Below the pieces are notes generated by a model, which searched no databases, was not told where the DNA came from, and saw only the letters and a list, made by a program, of their open reading frames with translations. Position numbers and translations under genes: made by a program. This document shows, one piece after another, positions 13,277 to 21,510 of a stretch of DNA of 45,570 nt. The DNA is from an uncultured Angelakisella sp. Lineage in GTDB: Bacteria; Bacillota; Clostridia; Oscillospirales; Ruminococcaceae. How positions within the stretch are numbered: position 1 is the first letter of the stretch; each line of letters opens with the position of its first letter. The DNA is taken from NCBI GenBank assembly GCA_934524965.1, contig CAKSYU010000013.1:1-45570 (forward strand). Reading direction: 5' to 3'.

Positions 13277-15763
13277 TTGAGCTTTAAGGAAAAATGGAAC
13301 CGTATGAACCGCAAGGCGGACAGCGCCATCAAAAACGCGAAGTCCCGCAAGGCGGAGCAGACGGCTGCCGATAACAACGATAATAAGGAGAAAAAGCCCG
13401 GCGCGGGCAAAAAGGTGCTGCGTGCCATTGCCGCGGTGTGTCTTGTCGGCATTATCCTGATGTGCGTGGCGGGCTGCGTTTTGACGGTGTGGGTCTTTGA
13501 TACCCTGAATACCGACCAGCAGATGCTGGACCTGAGCATGCAGAAGGCGAAGTACACCACCATCTTTTACGCCGATGACGGCGTGACCGAGCTGGCGCGC
13601 GCCTACGATCCCGAAGCGGGCAACCGCATCTGGGTTGATTACGATAAAATGCCGCAGCAGCTGCTGGACGCGGTGGTGGCGGTCGAGGACAAGCGCTTCT
13701 GGGAGCATAACGGTGTGGACTTCCTCACCACCTCCAAGGCGGGTCTCAGCGCCATTCTGCAAAAGATCGGTCTGACCGGCTTCTACGGCGGGGCGACCCC
13801 CGGTGCATCCACCATCACCCAGCAGGTCGTGCGCAATATCACCAATGACCGTGCCGTGGACGGCGCGGAGGGCTGGGCGCGCAAGCTGCGCGAGATCTTT
13901 CGTGCGCTGAATGTGGAAAAATACTACACCAAGGCTCAGATCATCGAGACCTACCTGAACCTTGCCAGCTTTTCGCAGAACTGCTCCGGCATTCAGGCGG
14001 CAGCCAATGTGTTCTTCAATAAAGATGTCAGCGAGCTGACCGTGGCGGAGTGCGCCACCATCATCGGCACCACCAAGAATCCCTATGCCTACGATCCCTT
14101 TACCCACTGGGAGGAGAACCAGCAGCGCAAGGAATATATTCTGGGGCTGATGCTGGAACAGGGCATGCTGACAAAAGAGGAGTACAACGCCGCCATCGCG
14201 CAGGAGATCGTGCTGGTGACCGGCACCAACAGCAACGCCGTGATCCAGACATGGTTCGTGGATTATGTGACCGAGGAGGTCTGCAAGGATCTGGCGGAAA
14301 AGCAGGGCATCACCGAGGCGGAGGCGTACCAGAACCTCATCGGCGGCGGCTACCGAATCTACACCACCTGCGAGGAGCGGGTGCAGGATATTCTGGAGGA
14401 CTACTACTCCAGCCCCGATAATTTCCCGCCGGTCAATAATGAGGAATATCCCCAGTCCGCCTTTGTCATCACCGATACCAGCGGCGCCGTCAAGGGCATC
14501 GTGGGCGGCAACCGCGGCAAGGACGGCAACCGCATCTGGAACCGCGCCAGCGATACCACCCGTCAGATCGGTTCGACCATCAAGCCCATCACCTCCTATG
14601 TGCTGGGCATCGAAAAGGATCTTATCACCTATTCCACCGTCATCGAGGATCGTCAGGTCGTCATCAACCCCGATGAAGTGAGCTACAGCCAGCCGCTGTG
14701 GGTGCCCAAGAATGAGTACAACAGCTTCCGCGGCTTTGTCACGGTACGGACGGCGATCATTCGCTCCATCAATACCGTAGCGGTGCAGATCACCCAGCAG
14801 CTGGGCACCACCACCAGCTATGATTTCCTCAAGTATTCGCTGAATGTGGATACCCTGACCGCCGCGGACGACAGCTACAGCCCCATGGCGCTGGGCTCTC
14901 TTTCCAAGGGCATGACGCTGGTGAAGCTGGCGGGCGCCTACCAGATGTTCGGCAACGGCGGCGTGCGCACCGAGCCGTACAGCTACACCCGCGTGGAGGA
15001 TACCTACGGCAATGTCATTCTGGAGAAGAACACCGTACCGGTCCGCGTGATCAGCGCGGAGACCGCCACCGTGATGAACCGTCTGCTGCAGGAGGTCACC
15101 GGCAGCGAGGGTACCGGCGCGGCGGCAAATCTGGGCGCTTTGAATATCCCCGTGGCAGGCAAGACCGGCACCACCGATGACAGCGTAGACCAGTGGTTCG
15201 TGGGCGTTACGCCATACTATGTGGGCGTGTGCTGGCTGGGTTACGATTCCCGCTACCAGACCGATGAGCAGGGGAATATCAAGTACTACGCCAACGGCAA
15301 CCCCATTCCCAATTCGATCCGCTATTCCAGCTATCCGCCCCCCAAGATCTGGAGAGCCATTATGAGCCAGGTGCATGAGGGCGTCAGCGGCAAGGAGTTT
15401 GAGACCAGCACAAATGTAACATCTTACCAGTATTGCAAGCTGACCGGTATGCTGGCGGGTGACGGCTGCCCCGATACGGCGACCGGCTGGTACAAGAATT
15501 CCAATATCCCGCAGGTGTGCAGCTACCACAATTACGGTGCCAGCTACGGCATCGGGCTGGTGGGCATGACCGCCGCCGAATGCGGCGTGCAGTACGCCGA
15601 CCAGTACCTGAATACCGCCTGGGCGCTCATTCAGACGTATGCCAAGCAGGGACAGGTACTCTCGGTCAAGGACGCCATTGATATGGCAAGAAGTGGGAAT
15701 ATCCCCTACGACATGCTGTATGCTACCGAAAGCGGCGACCAATCCGGCTACTACGGCGGATAG
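13277..15763 (+). CDS. Class A penicillin-binding protein 1A
   Basis: Bifunctional wall synthase: glycan polymerisation plus peptide cross-linking outside the membrane. I start it at TTG 13277 because AAGGAGGT sits six bases upstream; an ATG 54 bases earlier has no such site. The resulting 828 residues have a cytoplasmic basic tail, one membrane helix (about 47-72), a GT51 glycosyltransferase domain with catalytic Glu in EDKRFWEHNGVD (E137) and GASTITQQVVRNI, and a transpeptidase with Ser433 in STIKP, SIN at 497-499 and KTGT from K629. The C-terminal tail is rich in Tyr and Gly. Transcribed alone, ending at the terminator 15784-15820. Confidence 0.95.
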   Translation: MSFKEKWNRMNRKADSAIKNAKSRKAEQTAADNNDNKEKKPGAGKKVLRAIAAVCLVGIILMCVAGCVLTVWVFDTLNTDQQMLDLSMQKAKYTTIFYADDGVTELARAYDPEAGNRIWVDYDKMPQQLLDAVVAVEDKRFWEHNGVDFLTTSKAGLSAILQKIGLTGFYGGATPGASTITQQVVRNITNDRAVDGAEGWARKLREIFRALNVEKYYTKAQIIETYLNLASFSQNCSGIQAAANVFFNKDVSELTVAECATIIGTTKNPYAYDPFTHWEENQQRKEYILGLMLEQGMLTKEEYNAAIAQEIVLVTGTNSNAVIQTWFVDYVTEEVCKDLAEKQGITEAEAYQNLIGGGYRIYTTCEERVQDILEDYYSSPDNFPPVNNEEYPQSAFVITDTSGAVKGIVGGNRGKDGNRIWNRASDTTRQIGSTIKPITSYVLGIEKDLITYSTVIEDRQVVINPDEVSYSQPLWVPKNEYNSFRGFVTVRTAIIRSINTVAVQITQQLGTTTSYDFLKYSLNVDTLTAADDSYSPMALGSLSKGMTLVKLAGAYQMFGNGGVRTEPYSYTRVEDTYGNVILEKNTVPVRVISAETATVMNRLLQEVTGSEGTGAAANLGALNIPVAGKTGTTDDSVDQWFVGVTPYYVGVCWLGYDSRYQTDEQGNIKYYANGNPIPNSIRYSSYPPPKIWRAIMSQVHEGVSGKEFETSTNVTSYQYCKLTGMLAGDGCPDTATGWYKNSNIPQVCSYHNYGASYGIGLVGMTAAECGVQYADQYLNTAWALIQTYAKQGQVLSVKDAIDMARSGNIPYDMLYATESGDQSGYYGG

Positions 15764-15783
15764 GACAGAGAAGAAATAAAAAC

Positions 15784-15820
15784 AGCAGCTCCGATGGGTA
15801 AAGTCGGGGCTGCTATTTTT
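15784..15820 (+). terminator. Terminator of pbp1A
   Basis: AGCAGCTCCGA (15784-15794) pairs with TCGGGGCTGCT (15804-15814, one G-T pair), followed by ATTTTT. Confidence 0.85.
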
Positions 15821-15840
15821 GGGAAGCATAGAAGAACAAA

Positions 15841-15856
15841 TGTTTCACATGAAACA
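15841..15856. promoter_or_regulatory. parS-like ParB-binding site
   Basis: TGTTTCACATGAAACA differs from the Firmicutes parS consensus TGTTTCACGTGAAACA at one base (G to A at position 9). It lies between the pbp1A terminator and the minus-strand kinase gene, outside coding sequence. No parA or parB gene is in the window. Confidence 0.6.
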
Positions 15857-15913
15857 AATTGTGCGATTTTGCACAGGGGAGCGTAAAAGGGAGGAGACGC
15901 CCCGCAGGGCGGC

Positions 15914-15944
15914 AAAAAGCAGCCCTCCGGCGCAGCCGGAGGGC
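15914..15944 (-). terminator. Terminator of the kinase-like gene
   Basis: Ten-base stem GCCCTCCGGC (15922-15931) with loop GCA and GCCGGAGGGC (15935-15944). Read leftward it is followed by GCTTTTT (A-tract 15914-15918). Its arm resembles arms of the cloverleaf repeats, so a repeat arm may have been adopted as terminator. Confidence 0.6.
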
Positions 15945-15957
15945 GGGAGGAACAGTT

Positions 15958-16893
15958 TTATTTGCTGCCGATGAACTCCTGAATGAGCGAGCCCTGGGGG
16001 ATCAGCTCGGTGCCGATGGGAAAGAAATGACGGTAGCTTTCGATGAGGCGATCCACTGTTTCACGGTTTTCTCCGGGATCCTGAGTTTGCTTCAGCAATT
16101 CGGTGATGACGGCTCCGTACAAAAACGGCTCGTAATCGTGACTGGTATTGACAAAGACATCGGCGGTGCCACTGCTGGGTTTCATATACAGCAGCTCGCC
16201 CCGCAGCACATCTTTCCACATCTGCATGGTGCCCAGCGGCGGGGTGCCGCGGTGCAGGTTATCGCGGATAATGCGGCGGGTGAGCCGCAGGTCGCGGGCG
16301 TCCAGCAGGGTGCGCCCGTCCTGATCCACATAGCTGGTGTTGGGGTGGATATAGATGCCGAAGTTACTGCTGTCAAGCCCCTGCCGCAGCTGCGGCTGCA
16401 GGGCATGGATCCCCTCGAAGATGAGAATGGTGTTCTCGTCATATTCCATGGGGCGGGTGACGGGGGAACGCTTGCCGGCGGTAAAATCGAAGATGGGGAA
16501 CTCGGCGTACCCCTGCCGCATCAGCGTGTTGACGCTGGTGGCAAAGCAGTCCAAATCCAGCCCTTCGATGGACTCGAAATTCTTGGTGCCGTCTTCCCAA
16601 AGGGGCATCAGGTCACGGTTGCGGTAAAAGTCGTCCAGCGAAATGCGCACCGCCCGCCGCCCAAGCGCTGAAAGATCAGAGACGAGCAGATTGGCAGTGG
16701 TGGTCTTTCCGGAGGAGGAGGGACCACACAGCAGGACGATGTGGCTGCCGCTGGCAACGACCTGCTCGGTCATGCCGCGGAGCCGGTCGCGGAAGGCGCT
16801 CTCGGTGTGGTCTACAAAGACCTGTGGGTTTTCAAAAATCGCGCGGGAAAGCTCGTGAAGCTCGCGGGTATCGCGGCGGTGAATGTCTTTCAT
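15958..16893 (-). CDS. Uridine kinase-like P-loop phosphotransferase
   Basis: A 311-residue protein of the phosphoribulokinase/uridine kinase family. The ATP loop is CGPSSSGKTTTAN (K63), followed by ISLDDFYRNRD with the acidic metal/substrate motif, the FDFTAGKR segment, LIFEGIHALQP (Walker B-like) and a RRIIRDNLHRG lid. Clostridial nucleoside kinases of this kind often carry a long N-terminal TGS/ThrRS-like region; here there are only about 45 residues before the kinase core. The likely substrate is a nucleoside, but sequence alone does not settle it. Start ATG 16893 has AAAGGAG upstream; the frame stays open into repeat copy B, which is not coding. Confidence 0.75.
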   Translation of the reverse strand: MKDIHRRDTRELHELSRAIFENPQVFVDHTESAFRDRLRGMTEQVVASGSHIVLLCGPSSSGKTTTANLLVSDLSALGRRAVRISLDDFYRNRDLMPLWEDGTKNFESIEGLDLDCFATSVNTLMRQGYAEFPIFDFTAGKRSPVTRPMEYDENTILIFEGIHALQPQLRQGLDSSNFGIYIHPNTSYVDQDGRTLLDARDLRLTRRIIRDNLHRGTPPLGTMQMWKDVLRGELLYMKPSSGTADVFVNTSHDYEPFLYGAVITELLKQTQDPGENRETVDRLIESYRHFFPIGTELIPQGSLIQEFIGSK

Positions 16894-16935
16894 GGGGTTG
16901 GCTCCTTTCGGGGGCTTGGTTGATGCAGGGGATAG

Positions 16936-17020
16936 GGCGCCCGCAGGGCGCCCGCCGCAGGCGGGCTGGGCGGCGTAGCCGCCCAAAACCGTCCGCAGGA
17001 CGGTTTGCCCTGCGGGCGCC
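16936..17020. repeat. Four-way hairpin (cloverleaf) repeat, copy B
   Basis: Outer stem GGCGCCCGCAGGGC (16936-16949) pairs perfectly with 17007-17020, identical to copies A and C. Three hairpins: 16950-16966 (GCCCGCC, loop GCA), 16967-16985 (TGGGCGGC, loop GTA) and 16986-17006 (AAACCGTCC, loop GCA). None of the arm sequences matches copy A, yet all pair perfectly. Sits between two minus-strand genes. Confidence 0.9.
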
Positions 17021-17083
17021 TGACACAAGGCTCTACCTCATATTATACTATATCCGCCGCAAAAATGCAGCACACACTTTGCG

Positions 17084-17914
17084 TTATTTGTGGCTGCGGA
17101 GGCGCAGAAAGCCGTAAAGGGAAAGCAGCAGGAACGCGGCAAGATCGACCAGCACCACGCTGGCGCCGGTGGGAGTAGACAGCAGGAAGGAGGCAATGAC
17201 ACCTACCCAGAAGCAGACAACCGACAGCACGGCAGCCCCGACCGTTACACCAAGAAAGCTGCGGCTGACCCGCATGGCGCCCAGCGCTGGAAAAATAATA
17301 AGGCTGGAGATGAGCAGGGTGCCCATCAGCCGCATACCGATGACGATGGTAACGGCGGTAAGCAGCGCCAGCACCATATTGTAAAGGTTGGCGCGGATAC
17401 CGGTGGCACGGGCAAAGGTCTCATCGAAGGTGACGGCAAAAATGCGGTGATACAGCAGCACAAACAGCAGCAGAACGGCAAGCGAAAGCACTGCGGCAAG
17501 CCGCACATCAGCGGCAGTCATGGTAAGAATACTGCCGAACAGATAGTTCATCACATCAACATTGCTGCCGCTGGAAAGGGAGGTGGCGGTAACGCCGATG
17601 GCAAGCGCTCCGCTGGAGACCAGTGCGATGGCGCTATCCCCCGCCAGACGGCTGGCGCGGCTGCTGAGCCGCAGCAGGAAAAACGCCGCTAAAATGACAA
17701 CAGGCATGGCGACCGCCAAAGGCGCCGCGCCCAGTGCCATGGCGACCGCCATAGCGCCGAAGCCCACATGGGAAAGTCCGTCGCCGATCATGGAATAGCG
17801 CTTGAGCACAAGGCTGACCCCCAGCAGCGCCGAGCAGAGTGCCACCAGCGTGCCGGCAATGAGCGCCCGCTGAATAAAGGGGTAGGAAAACAATCCCGCA
17901 AGCAGCTCACGCAT
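17084..17914 (-). CDS. znuB: Zinc/metal ABC transporter permease
   Basis: Integral membrane channel subunit of a ZnuABC-type importer, 276 residues with about eight or nine hydrophobic helices. Family features are the early segment LGVSLVLKRYSMIGDGLSHVGFGA and a central SSGSNVDVMNYLFGSIL followed by the EAA-like cytoplasmic region. The start ATG 17914 has GGGAGGT eight bases upstream inside the end of znuC and overlaps it by eight bases (ATGCGTGA). An upstream GTG at 17923 is too close to that site. Encoded with zur and znuC, so zinc is the likely substrate; manganese permeases of the same family are the alternative. No solute-binding protein gene is next to it. Confidence 0.85.
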   Translation of the reverse strand: MRELLAGLFSYPFIQRALIAGTLVALCSALLGVSLVLKRYSMIGDGLSHVGFGAMAVAMALGAAPLAVAMPVVILAAFFLLRLSSRASRLAGDSAIALVSSGALAIGVTATSLSSGSNVDVMNYLFGSILTMTAADVRLAAVLSLAVLLLFVLLYHRIFAVTFDETFARATGIRANLYNMVLALLTAVTIVIGMRLMGTLLISSLIIFPALGAMRVSRSFLGVTVGAAVLSVVCFWVGVIASFLLSTPTGASVVLVDLAAFLLLSLYGFLRLRSHK

Positions 17915-18608
17915 GGCTGTCACCTCCCATCAGGCGGCGGTACAGGGGGCTTTGGCGGTATTCCTCCGCCGTGCCGTCAAAATGCTCCGCACCAAGGTGC
18001 AGGATACGACTGGCATGGCGCAGCGCCTCCGGTACATCGTGCGTGACCATGATGACGGTAACGCCCTCCTCGCGGTTCAGACGGTCGATGACCTCGTACA
18101 GCTCGCTCGTCACGGTAGGGTCCAGCCCGGTAAAGGGCTCGTCCATTAAAAGCAGACGACCGGCGGCGCACAGCGCCCGTGCCAGCAGCACCCGCTGCTG
18201 CTGCCCGCCGGAAAGCTCCCGATAGCAGCGGTTCGCCAGCTCCTCCGCACCCAGCAGCCGTAGCTTGGCAAGCGCAGTCTCACGGTCGGCACGGGTGTAA
18301 AAGGGCGCATAGCCCTTGGCGGCAAGCAGCCCGCTTAAAACGACCTCCATCACCGAGGCAGGGAAATCCCGCTGAACGGGAGTTTGTTGGGGCAGGTAGC
18401 CGATCTCCCGTGGCGGCAGATGAAAATGAATGTGTCCGCCGGTGGGACGGATCAGCCCCAGTATGCCCCGCAGCAGGGTGGATTTGCCCGCCCCGTTTTC
18501 GCCCACGATGGCAAGGTAATCCCCCTCCTGCACCGAAAGCTCCAGATGGGAGAGGACGCATTTGCCCTCGTACCCCAGCGAAAGGTCACAGCACTGGATC
18601 AGCGTCAT
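17907..18608 (-). CDS. znuC: Zinc/metal ABC transporter ATP-binding protein
   Basis: Cytoplasmic ATPase of the metal importer, 233 residues. Walker A GENGAGKST, Q-loop in YLPQQTPVQRDFPASV (typical of metal-type ABC ATPases), signature LSGGQQQR, Walker B LLLMDEP with FTGLD, and the switch His in MVTHD. Start ATG 18608 has GGAGG upstream and overlaps the end of zur by four bases; its stop overlaps znuB, so zur-znuC-znuB are one translationally coupled unit under the operator at 19041-19065. Confidence 0.9.
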   Translation of the reverse strand: MTLIQCCDLSLGYEGKCVLSHLELSVQEGDYLAIVGENGAGKSTLLRGILGLIRPTGGHIHFHLPPREIGYLPQQTPVQRDFPASVMEVVLSGLLAAKGYAPFYTRADRETALAKLRLLGAEELANRCYRELSGGQQQRVLLARALCAAGRLLLMDEPFTGLDPTVTSELYEVIDRLNREEGVTVIMVTHDVPEALRHASRILHLGAEHFDGTAEEYRQSPLYRRLMGGDSHA

Positions 18609-19015
18609 GCTCTCGCCTCCTTTTCGGCGCAGGCGGCGCACACGCCGTACAGAATGGTGTTTTTATAATCCAGCAAAAAGCCGTGGTGCTCCCGAATGTG
18701 CTCCGAAAGCGCCTCCAGCTGGCTGCAATCTAGATGGAACAGCCGCCCGCAGCGCTCGCACACCATGTGCGGGTGCAGGTGGCAGTCGTGGTGGTCGCCG
18801 ACATACTGGTAGCAGGCGGCAGCGCCCTCCGCGGGGGTAAAGCGGCGCACCTTTCCGGCTTCGGTCAGCCGCTCCAGATGGCGGTAAACGGTGGCTTTGC
18901 TGACCCGCTGCTCCCGCAGAACGGCGCAGAGCGCCTCGGCGGTGACGGGACCGGCAAGCTCCTGCACCGTTTGCAGGATCAGCGCGCCCTGTCGGGTCTG
19001 ATAGCTTTCTTTCAT
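18605..19015 (-). CDS. zur: Fur-family metalloregulator, probably Zur
   Basis: Metal-dependent repressor, 136 residues, usual for the family. Winged-helix DNA-binding part with SKATVYRHLERLTEAGKVRRF (about 39-59), then a dimerisation/metal region: HHDCHLHPH (75-83), structural zinc cysteines C86-C89 and C126-C129, and further His at 94, 106, 110 and 111. Start ATG 19015 is preceded by GGGAGGAA; an ATG at 19030 lies upstream of that site. It is the first gene of the unit with znuC and znuB, pointing to zinc rather than iron or peroxide sensing. The palindrome in its leader suggests autoregulation. Confidence 0.85.
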   Translation of the reverse strand: MKESYQTRQGALILQTVQELAGPVTAEALCAVLREQRVSKATVYRHLERLTEAGKVRRFTPAEGAAACYQYVGDHHDCHLHPHMVCERCGRLFHLDCSQLEALSEHIREHHGFLLDYKNTILYGVCAACAEKEARA

Positions 19016-19040
19016 GGGGGTTCCTCCCATCGCAGAACTT

Positions 19041-19065
19041 AAATTTGAAACTCGTTCTCAAATTT
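19041..19065. promoter_or_regulatory. Zur/Fur-type operator
   Basis: AAATTTGA...TCAAATTT inverted repeat centred on TTGAAACTCGTTCTCAA (19045-19061), a 7-1-7-like Fur-family box. It lies just downstream of the -10 element of the zur promoter, where bound repressor would block early transcription. Confidence 0.75.
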
Positions 19066-19071
19066 AGACCC

Positions 19072-19101
19072 ATTGTACCGCCGCGGGCAGGCATTTGTCA
19101 A
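19072..19101 (-). promoter_or_regulatory. Promoter of zur-znuC-znuB
   Basis: Read leftward: TTGACA (19096-19101), 18-base spacer, TACAAT (19072-19077). Confidence 0.75.
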
Positions 19102-19103
19102 GC

Positions 19104-19134
19104 ATCAAAAAAAGAGGAGCCGTCAGGCTCCCCT
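19104..19134 (-). terminator. Terminator of the membrane protein gene at 19153
   Basis: Read leftward, GGGGAGCC-TGAC-GGCTCCTC is followed by TTTTTTT. It partly separates this gene from the zur promoter. Confidence 0.85.
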
Positions 19135-19152
19135 TTGGGTGGAATTATCGAC

Positions 19153-20118
19153 TTAGAACAAGAATGGGAACACCTCCGAAAGTGCCAGCCCACCAAGGAA
19201 CGACAGCACATTGGCGGCAATGGCGTACATGGCGGCATGGCGGCGCACCGTCTCTTCCTTGTGGTCGGTGCCGGGAAGAAGATAGGCATAGGCGGCAGCC
19301 TCAATGCCGGTGACGGCAAGCTCCAGCAGCACATACCAGAAGATGATGAACCCGCGGCTGCCCTCCTGCGCGCCCCAGTACAGCAGGGCGACATTCAGCA
19401 GGCACTGAGTGATGAGATTGGCGATACCGATGAAAAGCAGCTGGCTGCCCTTGCGGTATTTCCAGCCCCACGCCACGGCAAGCTCCACCAGCAGGGTGAT
19501 GCCCAGCCGCCCGAGGAAGCCGATGATCTGCTGACGGGTGCCGTCGCTTTTATCCAGCACGACCTCGCCGGCGGCAGTCTCACCGTCCCCGCCCGAGGGG
19601 ATCGGGTCGCCGTTGGGGTCGGTCAGGGTCAGCGCGGCAAGCTCGGCAGGCGATTTCCCGCCCAAATCCAAACGGTAGACGCTGTCAAAGGCATAGCGCT
19701 CGGTGACAGTGCTGCAAAGGAAGGTGTCACTTTCGGGGAAGTAGAGCAGCAGCTTAAAGCGCTCCGGAGGGAAGTAGTGCCACGAGGCTTCATCATCGCC
19801 GTGGCACTGCTCGAACAGGTCATCTAAAAAGTAGTAGCCGTCGGCGTCCTTGTAATCCACGAACTTTTGCCATGCGGGATAGGCAGGGTCGTCCCTGCCC
19901 GCCTCCAGCACATAGGGCAGGTCGTCGCCCGGCTGATGGACACGGTGGGGACCGTAGTGGTCCACCTCGGCAAGCATGGTGACATAGTAGTCCTCATCGG
20001 GCATACCGGTAAAGGTAAAGGCGGCGCTGGGCTTGGGACCGGTATCGGCAAAGGTCACGCAGCACAGCAGCAAAACGGCAATGAGCAGCGCCGGCAGGGA
20101 ACGCAGATGCTTTTTCAT
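19153..20118 (-). CDS. Membrane protein of unknown function with signal peptide
   Basis: Not recognised. The 321 residues begin with a clear signal peptide (basic MKKHLRS, hydrophobic 9-23, cleavage near FADT), followed by an extracytoplasmic domain rich in acidic and aromatic residues (about 25-195: DEDYYVTM, WQKFVDYKDADGYYFLDDL, ASWHYFPPERFKLLLYF) and a C-terminal block of about four or five membrane helices (about 200-321) with few charges. The start ATG 20118 has CTAAGGAGGAA upstream. It is transcribed alone toward its own terminator. The layout, a sensor-like outer domain on a membrane bundle, would suit a receptor or wall-associated protein, but I have no homology to support that. Confidence 0.7.
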   Translation of the reverse strand: MKKHLRSLPALLIAVLLLCCVTFADTGPKPSAAFTFTGMPDEDYYVTMLAEVDHYGPHRVHQPGDDLPYVLEAGRDDPAYPAWQKFVDYKDADGYYFLDDLFEQCHGDDEASWHYFPPERFKLLLYFPESDTFLCSTVTERYAFDSVYRLDLGGKSPAELAALTLTDPNGDPIPSGGDGETAAGEVVLDKSDGTRQQIIGFLGRLGITLLVELAVAWGWKYRKGSQLLFIGIANLITQCLLNVALLYWGAQEGSRGFIIFWYVLLELAVTGIEAAAYAYLLPGTDHKEETVRRHAAMYAIAANVLSFLGGLALSEVFPFLF

Positions 20119-20242
20119 TTTGGCTTCCTCCTTAGGTAAAATATTTTCTTTTTTCGGTGGCTTCCCCCTGCAAGAGGAAACCGCTACCCTCATTATAACG
20201 GGCGGCAGCGGCAGCTTGCTATACGGGACTGTAAATAAAGTG

Positions 20243-20297
20243 CGGCATTTCTGTAAATTTCCTGCACGGACTGCGGGAAAAACAAAAATGCCGCAAA
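20243..20297. repeat. Inverted repeat between mltG and its downstream gene
   Basis: GCGGCATTT near 20243-20251 can pair with AAATGCCGC near 20286-20294 across about 34 bases. Read leftward from mltG it could act as an imperfect terminator, but no clean T-run follows the stem. Confidence 0.35.
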
Positions 20298-20307
20298 TTA
20301 TTTTCTT

Positions 20308-21396
20308 TTAGCCAGTTACCAGCCCGTTGATGCCGTACTTGGCGTTGACTGCCTTGGCTTTTTCGATATTCGCCAGATGCTCCTGATAAGTCCTGCCGTA
20401 GTAGTGGGTGTACTCCACATCGGTGACAAAGAAGTAATAGGGGGTATCATTGGGGTGCAGGGAGGCATCAAAAGCATCAATGCCGGCGTTGGCAATGGCG
20501 CCGATGGGCAGACCGTTGCGGTCGTAGGTATCGTAGGCGTCCAGTACCGCCTGCGGCACGTTGTCGTTGTAGTACGGCTCCACATAGTCCCAGATGAAAT
20601 TATTGGTGGTGCAGCTTTGCAGCATGGGGTATTCGCTGGCATTGGAAAGGCGGTTGTGGAATACCGAGGAGACATTGTACATCTCCTCCACGCTGGCGCT
20701 TTCCTTCTGCACGATGGAGGCAAAGACGACCCATTCCTCCAGTGTAAAGCCGCTGTCTGCCAGTGCCGCTTTATTTTCCTCGGTCAGCACTTTCTTTTCA
20801 AACTCCCGCAGCTGGGTGGTGACGATATCCCGCGCGGTGGCATCGGTGTAGAAGGAGTAGGTCTCGGGGTACAGGAAGCCCTCCAGCACCGTCAGCTTGC
20901 GCTCGTCGGTGCTCACCTCGCTCAGCCAGTCAAAGTCGTAATCGGTGGCGTTTGCTGCCGCCAGATACTCCTCCTCGGTGCATAGGCCCGCCGCGGCTGC
21001 CGCCTTTGCCATCTGGAAGGAGTTCCAGCTCTCCGGCAGGGTAAGGGTCACGGTCTCGCGGTAGCTTACGGTGGAGCACAGCGCCGCGATCAGCTCCTCG
21101 TAGCTGCTGCCCTTTTCCAGCACAAAGTCGCCGTACTGGTAGCTGCCGTCGGCGCCGTGGGTGCGGCTGTACAGCTTAAAGAGGGCGGTATTGCCGATAA
21201 GCCCCGCTTCCTTCAGCTGGCGGGCGATGGCGGAGGTGCCGCTGCCCTGCGCGATGGAAACGGTGACGGTCTCGCCGGTCTTTTTGCCGCCGCCGATCTC
21301 GCCCTTTACCACGAAAATGCCGATGACGACCAGCAGCACCAGCACCAGCAGGACGAAAAGCCCGCCCTTGCCTTTTTTACGGTTTTTATTTGCCAT
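20308..21396 (-). CDS. mltG: Endolytic murein transglycosylase MltG
   Basis: Cuts nascent glycan strands near the membrane and is thought to set glycan length. The 362 residues comprise one membrane anchor (about 12-34), a LysM-like subdomain (about 45-110) and the YceG catalytic domain with EGFLYPETYSF, FASIVQKES containing the catalytic Glu, VFHNRLSN and the C-terminal DAYDTYDRNGLPIGAIANAG. In many relatives the last motif reads NTY...GLPPGPI.NPG, so this copy is slightly divergent. Start ATG 21396 follows ACAGGAG; the frame stays open far upstream but without plausible signals. The promoter at 21449-21477 lies directly upstream. Confidence 0.92.
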   Translation of the reverse strand: MANKNRKKGKGGLFVLLVLVLLVVIGIFVVKGEIGGGKKTGETVTVSIAQGSGTSAIARQLKEAGLIGNTALFKLYSRTHGADGSYQYGDFVLEKGSSYEELIAALCSTVSYRETVTLTLPESWNSFQMAKAAAAAGLCTEEEYLAAANATDYDFDWLSEVSTDERKLTVLEGFLYPETYSFYTDATARDIVTTQLREFEKKVLTEENKAALADSGFTLEEWVVFASIVQKESASVEEMYNVSSVFHNRLSNASEYPMLQSCTTNNFIWDYVEPYYNDNVPQAVLDAYDTYDRNGLPIGAIANAGIDAFDASLHPNDTPYYFFVTDVEYTHYYGRTYQEHLANIEKAKAVNAKYGINGLVTG

Positions 21397-21448
21397 AATA
21401 TAAAAGCTCCTGTCTTTTCTATCAAAAATCGGTGGTTTTCTGTCCCTT

Positions 21449-21477
21449 ATTATATCCCATGGCGGGGCATAAATCAA
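21449..21477 (-). promoter_or_regulatory. Promoter of mltG
   Basis: Read leftward: TTGATT (21472-21477), 17-base spacer, TATAAT (21449-21454). Confidence 0.75.
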
Positions 21478-21510
21478 CCGGCGGCATAGAATAGGGGGAG
21501 GTGATGGCGC

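Noticed and set aside
13190..15829. A very long open frame antisense to pbp1A (and similar ones antisense to rny, pflB, dnaK and the Rnf-like genes)
   Set aside because: GC-rich coding DNA with strong codon bias leaves antisense frames open. The sense frames have clear domains, start sites and promoters; the antisense ones have none and show low-complexity His/Gly/Leu-rich translations.
16894..17028. N-terminal extension of the kinase-like protein
   Set aside because: The frame stays open upstream only through repeat copy B; the ATG at 16893 has a good ribosome site and the family N terminus.
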